Positions 18,372 through 27,378 of a DNA stretch of 64,000 nucleotides are shown here, one piece after another. The DNA lies in NCBI GenBank assembly GCA_023387735.1, contig JAEWHP010000035.1, forward strand, positions 248,001 through 312,000. Reading direction: 5' to 3'. A program made the position numbers and the translations under genes. The stretch comes from Pseudomonadota bacterium. GTDB taxonomy: Bacteria > Pseudomonadota > Alphaproteobacteria > Rhizobiales > Xanthobacteraceae. Every line of letters starts with the position of its first letter. Within the stretch, counting starts at the first letter, position 1. The notes beneath the pieces were generated by a model. That model was not told the DNA's origin and made no database searches. It saw nothing but the letters and a program-made list of their open reading frames with translations.

Positions 18372-19745
18372 TCAAACGCCCGGCAGCACCAGTTCCGCCC
18401 GCAAGCCGCCGATCGGGGCGTCGCCCAGCGACAGGCTGCCGCCATACAGGGCCGCAAGATCGACCACGATCGAGAGCCCGAGCCCGGAGCCCGGCTTGGA
18501 TTCGTCGAGGCGCTGGCCGCGCCGCGAGACCTGCGCCCGTTCGGCGGCGGACAATCCGCGGCCATCGTCATCGACCACGATGCGGAGCCGCGGGCCCGTA
18601 CCGGGTTCCGCTGGCGGCTCGACCGCCACCTCGATCAGGACCTGCGAGGAAGCCCATTTACAGGCGTTGTCGACGAGATTGCCGGCCATCTCCTCCAGGT
18701 CCTGGCGTTCGCCCCGGAACTTCGCCCGCGGATCGGCGTCGAGCCCTATGGTGATGCCACGGTCGCGATGGATCTTTTCCATGGTTCGCCGCAGCGCCTC
18801 GAGGGCGGGAGCGACCTCGGTGACGGTGCCGACGATGGTGACGCGCGCGGCGATCCGCGCGCGCTCCAGATGATGCGCGACCTGGTCGCGCATCACGTCC
18901 GCCTGCTCCAGGACCTTGCTGGCAAAGGGATCGACCGCGTGGATGGCGGCCTCGTTGACGATGACGGACAACGGGGTCTTGATGGCATGGGCGAGATTGC
19001 CGACATGGGTGCGCGCGCGCTCGACGATTTCTCGGTTGGCGTCGATCAGCGCATTGGTCTCGCGCGCCAGCGGCGCGATCTCGACCGGAAACTCGCCCTC
19101 GAGGCGTTCGGCGCGACCGGAGCGGATATCGGCGATCGATTCCGAAATGCGCTTCAGCGGCGCCAACCCGAAGCGGACCTGGAAGATCGTGGTCAGCAGC
19201 AGCACGATGCCGAGCGCCGAAAAGGTGCCGCCGAGATAGTAGTCGAAGGCGCGAATCTCGTCGGAGATCTCGCTGGCGTCACCGGCGACGCTGACCAGGA
19301 ATTTGCCGTCGGCGCCGAGGTCGACCGGCCGCTCGACCACCCGCAGGCTTTGGCCCTCGGGACCGTCGACATAGCCGAGGCGAATACCGGCGGCGGTCAG
19401 CTCCGCGCCCTGTTCCTCCAGTTTCGGCAGCGACTTGTCCCACAGCGACCGCGAGGCCCGCGTCTCGCCTTTCTCGTCGGTGCGGACGACCTGCCAGTAC
19501 CAGCCGGACAGCGGCAGTTCGAACAGCGGCTCGCCGAGCGACTGAAACTGACGGTCGGGCGGTTCGTCCGGCGTTGCGACTTCGGCAACCAGGGTACGGA
19601 GATAGAGATTGAGGCGGCGATCGAAGGCGCGCTCGGTCGCATTTCGATAGACCGACGACAGCACGACGCCGGTGATCAACAGGATCACGACCACCCACGC
19701 GGTCGCCGAAAGGAACAACCGCGTGGCGAGCGAACTTCCGCGCAT
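18372..19745 (-). CDS. PhoQ-like sensor histidine kinase
   Basis: A 457-residue membrane kinase with transmembrane segments at about 12-32 and 173-195 and a periplasmic domain between them. The phospho-accepting His is in NLAHAIKTPLSVIVNEAA (about residue 253) and the ATPase domain ends GSGLGLSIVVDLAALYGGSL. The HAIKTPL box and the partner regulator fit the PhoQ-like group, but the ligand is not evident. The ATG lies 3 bases from a palindromic repeat that fills most of the 97-base gap to the regulator, so its ribosome-binding site is poor or lies within the repeat. Confidence 0.9.
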   Translation of the reverse strand: MRGSSLATRLFLSATAWVVVILLITGVVLSSVYRNATERAFDRRLNLYLRTLVAEVATPDEPPDRQFQSLGEPLFELPLSGWYWQVVRTDEKGETRASRSLWDKSLPKLEEQGAELTAAGIRLGYVDGPEGQSLRVVERPVDLGADGKFLVSVAGDASEISDEIRAFDYYLGGTFSALGIVLLLTTIFQVRFGLAPLKRISESIADIRSGRAERLEGEFPVEIAPLARETNALIDANREIVERARTHVGNLAHAIKTPLSVIVNEAAIHAVDPFASKVLEQADVMRDQVAHHLERARIAARVTIVGTVTEVAPALEALRRTMEKIHRDRGITIGLDADPRAKFRGERQDLEEMAGNLVDNACKWASSQVLIEVAVEPPAEPGTGPRLRIVVDDDGRGLSAAERAQVSRRGQRLDESKPGSGLGLSIVVDLAALYGGSLSLGDAPIGGLRAELVLPGV

Positions 19746-19747
19746 CA

Positions 19748-19823
19748 GAGCATGATCCCGAACGACCTATCCTTGGGCGACGATCCGATCGATCGAGGCC
19801 GGTGTTCGGATAAGACCATGCTC
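19748..19823. repeat. Palindromic intergenic repeat (GAGCATGATC type)
   Basis: The ends GAGCATGATC (19748-19757) and GACCATGCTC (19814-19823) are inverted repeats with one mismatch. This resembles a palindromic element abundant between genes of Bradyrhizobium and related rhizobia (from memory). It sits inside a two-component operon, 3 bases upstream of the kinase start codon. Confidence 0.65.
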
Positions 19824-19842
19824 AAGCAAAAGAGCAAGCGCA

Positions 19843-20514
19843 TCAGGCTCCGGGCGATGGAGGCGTCAGCAGATAGCCAAGCCCGCGCACGGTTTGGATG
19901 ATGTCGACGTCGAGCTTCTTGCGGATGCGGCCGACGAACACCTCGATGGTGTTGGAGTCGCGGTCGAAGTCCTGGTCGTAGAGATGCTCGACCAGTTCGG
20001 TGCGCGATACCACGCGCCCCGTATGGTGCATGAGGTACGACAGCAGCCGGTACTCGTGCGAGGTCATCTTGATCGGGTTGCCGGATACACTGACGCGGCC
20101 GGTCCGGGTATCGAGCGAGACCGGACCGCAGGTCAATTCGGACTGGGCGTGACCGGCGGAGCGGCGCAGCAGCGCACGGATTCGCGCCAGCACCTCTTCG
20201 AGGTGAAACGGCTTGGCGACGTAATCGTCCGCGCCGGCGTCGAAGCCCTGCACCTTGTCGCTCCAGCGGTCGCGCGCGGTGAGGATCAACACCGGCATCG
20301 CGCGCCCGTTGCGGCGCCACGCCTCCAGCACCGAGATGCCGTCCATCTTCGGCAGACCGATATCGAGCACGACGGCGTCATAGGGCTCGCTGTCGCCGAG
20401 AAAATGCCCTTCCTCGCCGTCGAACGCGCGATCGACCACATAACCGGCATCCGTCAGCGCCGTCGTGAGTTGACGGTTGAGATCCGGATCGTCCTCAACA
20501 ACAAGCAGGCGCAA
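19843..20514 (-). CDS. PhoP-like OmpR-family response regulator
   Basis: A 223-residue regulator: receiver with acidic pocket VVEDD and phospho-acceptor Asp51 (AVVLDIGLPKMDG), then a winged-helix domain (NTIEVFVGRIRKKL, ending VRGLGYLLTPP). The start is a TTG at 20514, giving MRLLVVEDD as in its relatives, with a perfect GGAGG at 20520-20524 just five bases upstream. Another TTG at 20526 would place the Shine-Dalgarno inside the gene. The rare start may limit expression. Its operon partner is the kinase downstream. Confidence 0.92.
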   Translation of the reverse strand: MRLLVVEDDPDLNRQLTTALTDAGYVVDRAFDGEEGHFLGDSEPYDAVVLDIGLPKMDGISVLEAWRRNGRAMPVLILTARDRWSDKVQGFDAGADDYVAKPFHLEEVLARIRALLRRSAGHAQSELTCGPVSLDTRTGRVSVSGNPIKMTSHEYRLLSYLMHHTGRVVSRTELVEHLYDQDFDRDSNTIEVFVGRIRKKLDVDIIQTVRGLGYLLTPPSPGA

Positions 20515-20796
20515 GCTGGCCTCCAATGGTGAGCCTTACGAAATCAGATCTCATGATGAGGCTAACCGGCGTGAACGGGCCATGAACGGGGAACATGGCG
20601 CAATGTTACTTTTTCTTCATGCTGCCAGTCGCCGGGGTGTAACCCCTGTGGAACCGGCACAGACGCCTAGCATGCCGGATCGGATGCCCCAAGGGGCCGA
20701 ATTTGAGGCCAGACAAGGCTGCTCGCGTTCAGGGCTGCCTCGATGACGGTACCTGGATGGGTACCGGGCGCCCGACGGATGCCTGGCCGATCTCGC

Positions 20797-20949
20797 TCAG
20801 GTCCGGAAGAACACGAACCAGACGACGCCCAGGATCAGGATTGCGAGCCCGGTCGAGACTGTCAGCAGCGCCAGTACGGACGGGCCGGGTTCGGCCTGCC
20901 GTGCCTCGGTTGCGGTTTCGACGATCTGGCCATGCCGTTGCGTTGCCAT
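20797..20949 (-). CDS. Small single-pass membrane protein, 50 residues
   Basis: A short gene with a strong ribosome-binding site (GGAGG six bases before ATG 20949). The protein has a polar N-terminal half and one hydrophobic segment (SVLALLTVSTGLAILILGVV, about 24-43) ending in a short WFVFFRT tail. I recognise no family. It stands alone between the PhoP-like regulator and ku, divergent from ku. Confidence 0.6.
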   Translation of the reverse strand: MATQRHGQIVETATEARQAEPGPSVLALLTVSTGLAILILGVVWFVFFRT

Positions 20950-21202
20950 GGAGCCTCCGTTTGATTTGAGTGCCTGTGATGCCAGCGAATGCTTCGACAC
21001 CGCCTGTCCGAAGCAACGTCCGATGCGAAATGATGTTCCGGATTTTCGGGCCCGTGCCTGGCAACCACTGCGTCCAATTCGTCGCAGGAGCGCGTTGGAT
21101 GCAGTTAACGCCGTTGCGGGATTTGCGCCTTCACCATGTTTCGGACGGGCTCCTCAGGTGTTATTCTTGGCAGGTTGTCCGTTGCGTATTTTGGAGTAGC
21201 CC

Positions 21203-22201
21203 ATGGCCCCCCGCGCCAATTGGAAGGGTTTTCTGCGCCTGTCTCTCGTGACCTGTCCCGTCGCGCTCTATCCCGCGACCTCGGACACCGAGAAGGTCTC
21301 GTTCAACCAGATCAACCGCAAGACCGGCCATCGCATCAAGTACGCGAAGGTCGACGCCGATACCGGCGAGGAAGTCGCCAACGAAGACATCATGAAGGGC
21401 TACAAGGTCGACACCGATACCTACATCGAGGTGTCGAAGGACGAGCTCGACGACATCGCGCTGGAATCGACCCGCACGATCGAGATCGACGAATTCGTTC
21501 CCAGATCCGATATCGACAGCCGCTATGTGATCCGCCCCTATTATCTCGTGCCCGACGGCAAGGTCGGCCATGACGCCTTCGCGGTGATCCGCGAAACCAT
21601 CCGCGCCATGGACAAGGTCGCGATCGGGCGCGTGGTGCTGACCAACCGCGAGCACATCATCGCGCTGGAGCCGCTCGACAAGGGACTGATGGGAACGCTG
21701 CTGCGCTACCCCTACGAGGTCCGCAGCGAGAAGGAATATTTCGAGGACATCCAGGACGTGAAGATCACCAAGGATATGCTCGACCTCGCCAAGCATATCG
21801 TCGAGCAGAAATCCGGATCGTTCGAGCCCGAACAATTCGAGGACCGCTACGAGCAGGCGTTGATCGACCTGATCAACCAGAAGCGCAGCGGGATCAGCAC
21901 CGGGGCGAAGGCCGCGCCGAAGAGCACCGGCAACGTCATCAACCTGATGGACGCGCTCAAGCGCAGCCTCGCCGGCGAAAAGCAGCTCGCCTCTGCCACC
22001 AAGGGCCAGGAGAAGGGGCAGGAAAAGGCTCAGGTAAAATCCAAAGCCAAGAAGCCGCGCAAGGCCGCGGCCGGCCAGCGCGAGATGCTGCTGCCGATCA
22101 GCGGCAGCGGCAAGCGCGCCGCCAAGGAGACGGCCAAGGAAGCGCCGAAAAAGGCCGAGAAGCCGGCGCGCACCGCCACCCGGGCCAAGAAGGCCGGATG
22201 A
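21203..22201 (+). CDS. ku: Non-homologous end-joining protein Ku
   Basis: A 332-residue bacterial Ku, which binds broken DNA ends and recruits the ligase LigD. The family start is clear (MAPRANWKGFLRLSLVTCPV), followed by the Ku core to about residue 260 (CPV, KVDADTGEEV, RPYYLVPDGK). The C-terminal tail from about 265 is very rich in Lys, Ala and Gln, typical of tails that bind DNA. GGAG lies nine bases before the ATG. No LigD gene is in this window, so the ligase partner must be elsewhere. Confidence 0.96.
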   Translation: MAPRANWKGFLRLSLVTCPVALYPATSDTEKVSFNQINRKTGHRIKYAKVDADTGEEVANEDIMKGYKVDTDTYIEVSKDELDDIALESTRTIEIDEFVPRSDIDSRYVIRPYYLVPDGKVGHDAFAVIRETIRAMDKVAIGRVVLTNREHIIALEPLDKGLMGTLLRYPYEVRSEKEYFEDIQDVKITKDMLDLAKHIVEQKSGSFEPEQFEDRYEQALIDLINQKRSGISTGAKAAPKSTGNVINLMDALKRSLAGEKQLASATKGQEKGQEKAQVKSKAKKPRKAAAGQREMLLPISGSGKRAAKETAKEAPKKAEKPARTATRAKKAG

Positions 22202-22523
22202 TTGGGACCTCGCGAGCTTGCATCTCCTGACGCTCGGATCGCGATGATGCGAGCGCTGCAAGCAGGCAGGCAGGGAAACCGGCTAGCGCCTGCATCGATC
22301 CCCGCCTCGCCTTCTCGTGCACCAGTCCCGGCGGATGCCTTGGTGCTTGCGGCTGCCTCTATTTGAGGGAGGTGACTGCGATGCCGCGGTTGCTCAGGTC
22401 AGCCAAACGCATACCAGCATTTCCGCGCGAAAGCTGCACCCGCGCTTTACCGGGCTGAGAAATCCTGTTCCTACTGTCACAAAGGGCTGGATCAACCGGG
22501 CCTGCATCGAGGGAGAGACCGTC
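22202..22523. other. Intergenic stretch between ku and the TPP enzyme
   Basis: 322 bases without a supported gene. An open frame from 22317 runs into the downstream enzyme but has no ribosome-binding site and no protein-like composition. It probably carries the promoter of the TPP enzyme; I see no convincing terminator or repeat. Confidence 0.5.
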
Positions 22524-24158
22524 ATGAAGCTCGGCGCCGCCATCGCGGAAATCATGAAGCGCGAGGGCATCGAAATCCTCTGCGGCTACCCGGTCAACCA
22601 CCTCATCGAATATGCCGCCGCCGCCGATATCCGCCCGGTGATGGTGCGCCAGGAGCGCATCGGCGTTCACATGGCGGATGCGATCTCGCGCGTCACCTCG
22701 GGCCAGTCTATCGGCGCCTTCTGCATGCAGCACGGTCCGGGTGCCGAGAATGCCATGGGCGGCGTGGCGCAGTGCTACGGCGAATCCGTTCCCGTGCTGG
22801 TGCTGCCGATGGGCTATGCGCGGCGACTCGCCAACATCGACCCGAACTTCAATTCCAGCCAGGCGATGAAGGCGTTCTCGAAGTCCTCCGAGCCGATCAA
22901 CATCGCCGCCGAGGTCTGCAACATCTTCCGGCGGGCATTCACGAAGCTGAAGAACGGCCGCGGCGGGCCCGTCATCGTCGAAATCCCCGCCGACATGTGG
23001 AACGAGGAAGTGCCGGAGCCGCTGAACTACACGCCGGTACTTCGTACGCGTTACGGCGCCGACCCGGTCCATATCAAGGAAGCGGCCGCCCTCCTCGTGG
23101 GCGCCAAGCGGCCGGTGATCTATGCCGGCCAGGGCGTGCATTACGCCAAGGCCTGGCCGCAACTCCGGCGGCTGGCCGAGCGGCTCGCCATCCCGGTCAC
23201 GACCAGCCTGGGCGGCAAGTCGTCGTTTCCCGAGACGCATCCGCTGTCGCTCGGATCGGGCGGGCTTGCGGTGCCGCGGGCGGTGCCGAAATTCCTCGGC
23301 GAAGCCGACGTGATCTTCGGCATCGGCTGCTCGTTCACCGAAACCTCGTTCGGCATCGCCATGCCGAAGGGCAAGACCATCATCCATTCGACGCTCGATC
23401 CGAACCATCTCAACAAGGACGTCGAGGCCAGGGTCGGACTGGTCGGCGATGCCGCCCTGGTGCTCGACGCCCTGCTGGAGGAGATCGGCAAGAGTGTCGC
23501 GTCGGACCGCGATGCGACGGCGGTGGCGGCTGAGATCGCGGCCTCGCACAAGGAGTGGCTGGCGAAATGGATGCCGAAGCTGACGCATGACGACGCGCCG
23601 CTGAACCCCTACCGCGTGTTGTGGGACCTGCAACACACCGTCGACATCAACAACACCATCATCACCCACGATGCGGGCAGCCCGCGCGACCAGCTCTCGC
23701 CGTTCTGGAAGGCGGTCGAGCCGTTGTCCTACATCGGCTGGGGCAAGACCACGCAGCTCGGCTACGGCCTTGGCCTTGCGATGGGCGCCAAGCTCGCAAA
23801 GCCCGACAAGCTCTGCATCAACGTCTGGGGCGACGCCGCGATCGGTTTTACGGGCATGGACTTCGAGACCGCCGTGCGCGAGCGGATCCCGATCATGTCG
23901 ATCCTGTTGAACAACTTCTCGATGGCGATCGAGCTGAAGGTGATGCCGATCTCGACCGAGAAATACCGCTCGACCGACATCTCCGGCGACTACGCCGCGA
24001 TGGCGCGCGCCTTCGGCGGCTACGGCGAGCGGGTGACGAAGCCCGAAGACATCATCCCCGCCATCAAGCGTGGCATCCAGAAAACGAAGGAAGGCATTCC
24101 GGTGCTGCTGGAGTTCATCACCAGCAAGGAGACCGAGGTCTCGAGGCCGGGGACCTGA
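22524..24158 (+). CDS. Thiamine-diphosphate-dependent enzyme, acetolactate-synthase-like
   Basis: A 544-residue three-domain ThDP enzyme of the acetohydroxyacid synthase/benzoylformate decarboxylase superfamily. The catalytic Glu44 is in VRQERIGVHMAD. The cofactor motif starts at Gly436-Asp437 and ends in Asn-Asn 24 residues later (LLNNFS), but its third residue is Ala instead of the usual Gly. No regulatory-subunit gene is adjacent, so biosynthetic acetolactate synthase is unlikely; a 2-oxoacid decarboxylase or lyase is possible. ATG 22524 has GGGAGAG upstream and starts the conserved N-terminus. Confidence 0.85.
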   Translation: MKLGAAIAEIMKREGIEILCGYPVNHLIEYAAAADIRPVMVRQERIGVHMADAISRVTSGQSIGAFCMQHGPGAENAMGGVAQCYGESVPVLVLPMGYARRLANIDPNFNSSQAMKAFSKSSEPINIAAEVCNIFRRAFTKLKNGRGGPVIVEIPADMWNEEVPEPLNYTPVLRTRYGADPVHIKEAAALLVGAKRPVIYAGQGVHYAKAWPQLRRLAERLAIPVTTSLGGKSSFPETHPLSLGSGGLAVPRAVPKFLGEADVIFGIGCSFTETSFGIAMPKGKTIIHSTLDPNHLNKDVEARVGLVGDAALVLDALLEEIGKSVASDRDATAVAAEIAASHKEWLAKWMPKLTHDDAPLNPYRVLWDLQHTVDINNTIITHDAGSPRDQLSPFWKAVEPLSYIGWGKTTQLGYGLGLAMGAKLAKPDKLCINVWGDAAIGFTGMDFETAVRERIPIMSILLNNFSMAIELKVMPISTEKYRSTDISGDYAAMARAFGGYGERVTKPEDIIPAIKRGIQKTKEGIPVLLEFITSKETEVSRPGT

Positions 24159-24234
24159 GGGCCGGAACGCCTAAACAAAATAATCGAAAACAACCCCATG
24201 CAAAGTAGGCGCGCTTCGAGACGGCGGTATCTTA

Positions 24235-25809
24235 TTACTCCGCCATCTCCGCAGGCGTCGAGGGGCCGGCGAGCGGCCGCTCCTCCATCAGGATGATGCA
24301 CAACGCCGCGCAGGCCAGCAGCGCGGTGGCGGCGCCGAACACGTAATGGAACGCGGTGAGCATGTCGGCGACGGGGATGGCATTCGCCGGACCCCGATGC
24401 TCACCGAGCGAGATGCCCGGCCCCAGCGCCATCAGCAGGATCGCGCTGAAGGCCGCGACCATGAACGACGCCATCAACGAGCGGAAGAAGTTCATCGCGC
24501 CGGTCACGGTGCCGATCTGGGCGCGGGCCACGGAATTCTGCAGCGAGACCACGCTGACCGGGAACGTGGTGCCAAGCCCCAGCGCGAACAGCGACAGCAC
24601 GATCAAGAGGCCCCACAGCGGCAACGTCGTCACGCTCAGCACCAGCCCGAAGATCGTGGCCGCGGACGTGCCGGCGATGGCGACGCGCTTGTAGTGCCTG
24701 GCGCGCGCCATGGTCCGTCCGGCGATCGCCGCACCGCAGGTGGAAACCGCGGCAAGCGGGATCAGCGCAAGCCCGGCTTCACTGGCGCTGAGACCGTAGA
24801 CGACCTCGTAATAGAGCGGCAGATGCACCGTCAGCGCCGTGATCGCGCCCAGCGCGCAGCCGCCGGCCACCATCGCGTAAGGCACCACCGTTCCGCCCAG
24901 CAGCGGCAGCGGCAGGAACGGCTCCTCGGCATTGCGCGCGTGCCAGACGAAGGCGAGCAAAAGCGCAATCGACGCACCGATCATCGCCATGATCGCCGGC
25001 GACAGCCAGGCGTAACGGTGGCCGCCCCAGCTCAGCACCAGCATGACCACGACCGCGGACGCCATCAACAGCACGCCACCGAGCCAATCGACCTTGCGGC
25101 GGCGATGGAACACCGGGATCTTGCCCATCTTGGGCAGCAGCAGGAACAGCGCGCCGATGGCAAGCGGTACGTTGATCCAGAAGATCATCGACCAGTGCAG
25201 ATGCTCGGCAAACACGCCGCCAAGCACGGGTCCGAGCAGGCCTGCCGCCATCCAGACGCCACTGAAATAGGCCTGGTACCGGCCGCGCTCGCGCGGCGAG
25301 ACCACATCGGAGATCACGGTCTGCACGACCGGCATGATGCCGCCGCCGCCGAGGCCCTGCAGGCCGCGCGCGACTATCAGCACCGTCATGTTGGGCGCGA
25401 CCGCGCACAGGATCGAGCCCGCGGTGAACAGCGCCAGCGACACCGTGATCATGGCGCGGCGGCCATAGATGTCGCTCAGCGTGCCGAACACGGGAGCGAC
25501 CGCCGTCGACGCCAGCAGATAGGCCGTGATCACCCAGGAAAGGTTGCTGACGTCGTTGAACTGCCGCCCGATGGTCGGCAGCGCCGTCGCCACGATGGTC
25601 TGGTCGAGCGCGGCCAGGAACATCGTCAGCAACAGGCTCATCAGGATGGTGCGGACCTCGTCCTGGGTCAGCGGCGCCGGTGGTGCGATCGGCGGGGCAT
25701 CGCTGACATCGATCACCTCGGTCGTGATGCGCGAGAGCTCCTCGCCGATGTCATCGGGCAATGTCGTCTGGTCGGCAGGCTGATGCCCTTGCCGTTCGTG
25801 CTTGTTCAT
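24235..25809 (-). CDS. DHA2-family multidrug efflux transporter (14 TM)
   Basis: A major-facilitator exporter of the EmrB/QacA type, 524 residues from ATG 25809. Visible markers are motif C-type and DHA2 blocks: LDQTIVATALPTIGRQF in TM1, the loop GTLSDIYGRR and GLLGPVLGGVFAEHL in TM5. The N-terminal 50 residues before TM1 are polar and cytoplasmic. No membrane-fusion partner (EmrA) is adjacent. The start is uncertain: no good ribosome-binding site precedes 25809, and the frame is open up to 25923. It converges with the TPP-enzyme gene. Confidence 0.9.
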   Translation of the reverse strand: MNKHERQGHQPADQTTLPDDIGEELSRITTEVIDVSDAPPIAPPAPLTQDEVRTILMSLLLTMFLAALDQTIVATALPTIGRQFNDVSNLSWVITAYLLASTAVAPVFGTLSDIYGRRAMITVSLALFTAGSILCAVAPNMTVLIVARGLQGLGGGGIMPVVQTVISDVVSPRERGRYQAYFSGVWMAAGLLGPVLGGVFAEHLHWSMIFWINVPLAIGALFLLLPKMGKIPVFHRRRKVDWLGGVLLMASAVVVMLVLSWGGHRYAWLSPAIMAMIGASIALLLAFVWHARNAEEPFLPLPLLGGTVVPYAMVAGGCALGAITALTVHLPLYYEVVYGLSASEAGLALIPLAAVSTCGAAIAGRTMARARHYKRVAIAGTSAATIFGLVLSVTTLPLWGLLIVLSLFALGLGTTFPVSVVSLQNSVARAQIGTVTGAMNFFRSLMASFMVAAFSAILLMALGPGISLGEHRGPANAIPVADMLTAFHYVFGAATALLACAALCIILMEERPLAGPSTPAEMAE

Positions 25810-26029
25810 TTCGGATGCAATAATGTTCCGCGCGACCGCAGCCGCCGAGATGGAATCGCCATTTGCGCTGCACCATAGAGCGCAAATCGCCTCCGCGGCA
25901 GCGCCGTCGGCGCATGGGTGCATCCCGCACGGGGATTATCGCGTTGCTGCGGGGCTGGTCTGGCCTCACTTGACCCGGGCGCCCCCGGCGCCGCCGCGAT
26001 TCCGGCGGCCTCCTGGTTCAATTCTTCGG

Positions 26030-27367
26030 TCAATCGACCACGAGCTTCAAAGGCTGGAGCAGATCGATCAGATGCGGCTTTTTCTTATCGACGATCGAGA
26101 GCTTCGCCGCCATTTTCGGGTTGTTCTGGAAGAAGGCGGTCAGGGAGTGCTCCTCGGGAGACCAGTCCTCCCGCACCGGCTTCCTGGACGACGGGTTCTT
26201 TTTCTTTCGGGCCTTTTCCCTGGCCTGCTCCTTTTTCCAATCCGTCTTCCGGCCGGCGTCGATGTCGGCAATCGGATAGGTCAAATGTATCGTGTAGGCG
26301 GCGTCGGCGCCCCGCGCGTCCAGCAGCATCTGCAACGTCTTCCGCTCCGGATTGCCGTGCTCGCCGTCGCCCGAGAAGACGTAGTGATCCGCTGGCACAC
26401 GCTTGAAGAAGATGGACTCCATGTTGTTGTCGCTGCCGTGGTGCGGCACTTTCAGGAGGTCGACATGCCTCTCGCCGCCCTTCTTGATAAGCCCGGCCAG
26501 CTCCATTCCCTCAAGAATCTTGTCGCCGCGGGCATCGCCCGTCAGCAGCATGCTCTTGCCACCGAGTTCGGCGAGCACCACGATGCTGGACAGATTGGGA
26601 ATAGACTCATCCTTAAAGGCGGCTAACGCCGCTTCCGGCGATTTCTTTTTCGTTTCCTTTTGGGCGCGCAGCCATTTGTCGTGCGCTTTCTGCAACGCCA
26701 GGAGTTCAGGCTGCATTGGGCCCACCACCGTCACCTTCAGATCGCCGAGCATTACCGACTTCACGGCCTCAGCCGCGAGGATAAGCTTGCCCCTGAATTT
26801 GTGGTTGGGCTTCCACCCGAGCGCCTTGGCATCATCACGCAACGTTCGGCCTTGCGGAATGCTGGACAGAACTTCGACCGTCTGATGCGTGGTCTCGTCC
26901 TCGACCTCGCCGTTCATCCGCATCTTGGCTCCAAAGCTCGCGAGCACGCTTCCAGAATCAATGCCGGCCTCACCCGCAGCAGTGGCGGAGACGGACGCGG
27001 CACCGAACCCAGCCATTACTTCATCGGGCCTGGTCGCGAGCAGATCGTCAAAACTATTGTGCCACAGGCTTGTTACGTCGAGCCGGATGTCCGGACTTTT
27101 GCCTCGCTGCTCCCTGGTGAGATCGAGGATTCCCTTGATGTGATCGTCATCGACATGACTCACCATGACGACATCGACCGGCAGCGCCTCCTGTTGCTGG
27201 AAGCCGCGCTTTTCGTGGATTTGCTGCAGCCGCGGCTTGAGAAACGGCCCGTAAACATCCGAAGGACCGCCGTCGATCAGCACCAGATGCGGATCCTGCT
27301 CCGAGCCGAAGTGCAGCATCAGGCAATCGCCCTTGCGCGCACGCAATACATCGAGACTGAAGAACAT
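26030..27367 (-). CDS. Metallo-beta-lactamase-fold hydrolase of the patatin-subtilase cassette
   Basis: A 445-residue protein with a ComEC-like MBL domain. Metal-site motifs are His71-x-Asp73-x-Asp75-His76 (SHVDDDHIKG, where the second His of the usual HxHxDH is Asp), Asp278 (LLTGDARGD) and His309-His310 (VPHHGSDNN). An inserted helical segment lies at about 220-250 and a lysine-rich stretch at about 372-397. No signal peptide or membrane span is seen, so it is not a DNA-uptake channel; it is a soluble cytoplasmic enzyme, nuclease or phosphodiesterase by analogy. AGGGAGG lies six bases before ATG 27367, and only 11 bases separate it from the subtilase gene upstream. Last gene of a three-gene cassette. 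Confidence 0.85.
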   Translation of the reverse strand: MFFSLDVLRARKGDCLMLHFGSEQDPHLVLIDGGPSDVYGPFLKPRLQQIHEKRGFQQQEALPVDVVMVSHVDDDHIKGILDLTREQRGKSPDIRLDVTSLWHNSFDDLLATRPDEVMAGFGAASVSATAAGEAGIDSGSVLASFGAKMRMNGEVEDETTHQTVEVLSSIPQGRTLRDDAKALGWKPNHKFRGKLILAAEAVKSVMLGDLKVTVVGPMQPELLALQKAHDKWLRAQKETKKKSPEAALAAFKDESIPNLSSIVVLAELGGKSMLLTGDARGDKILEGMELAGLIKKGGERHVDLLKVPHHGSDNNMESIFFKRVPADHYVFSGDGEHGNPERKTLQMLLDARGADAAYTIHLTYPIADIDAGRKTDWKKEQAREKARKKKNPSSRKPVREDWSPEEHSLTAFFQNNPKMAAKLSIVDKKKPHLIDLLQPLKLVVD

Positions 27368-27378
27368 CTCATGCCTCC

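Noticed and set aside
21203..22201. Ku as part of a phage-type or defence locus
   Set aside because: Ku is common in Bradyrhizobium chromosomes; no phage or LigD genes adjoin.
22317..22523. A longer start for the ThDP enzyme
   Set aside because: The added 69 residues lack family similarity and a ribosome-binding site; the conserved N-terminus begins at 22524.
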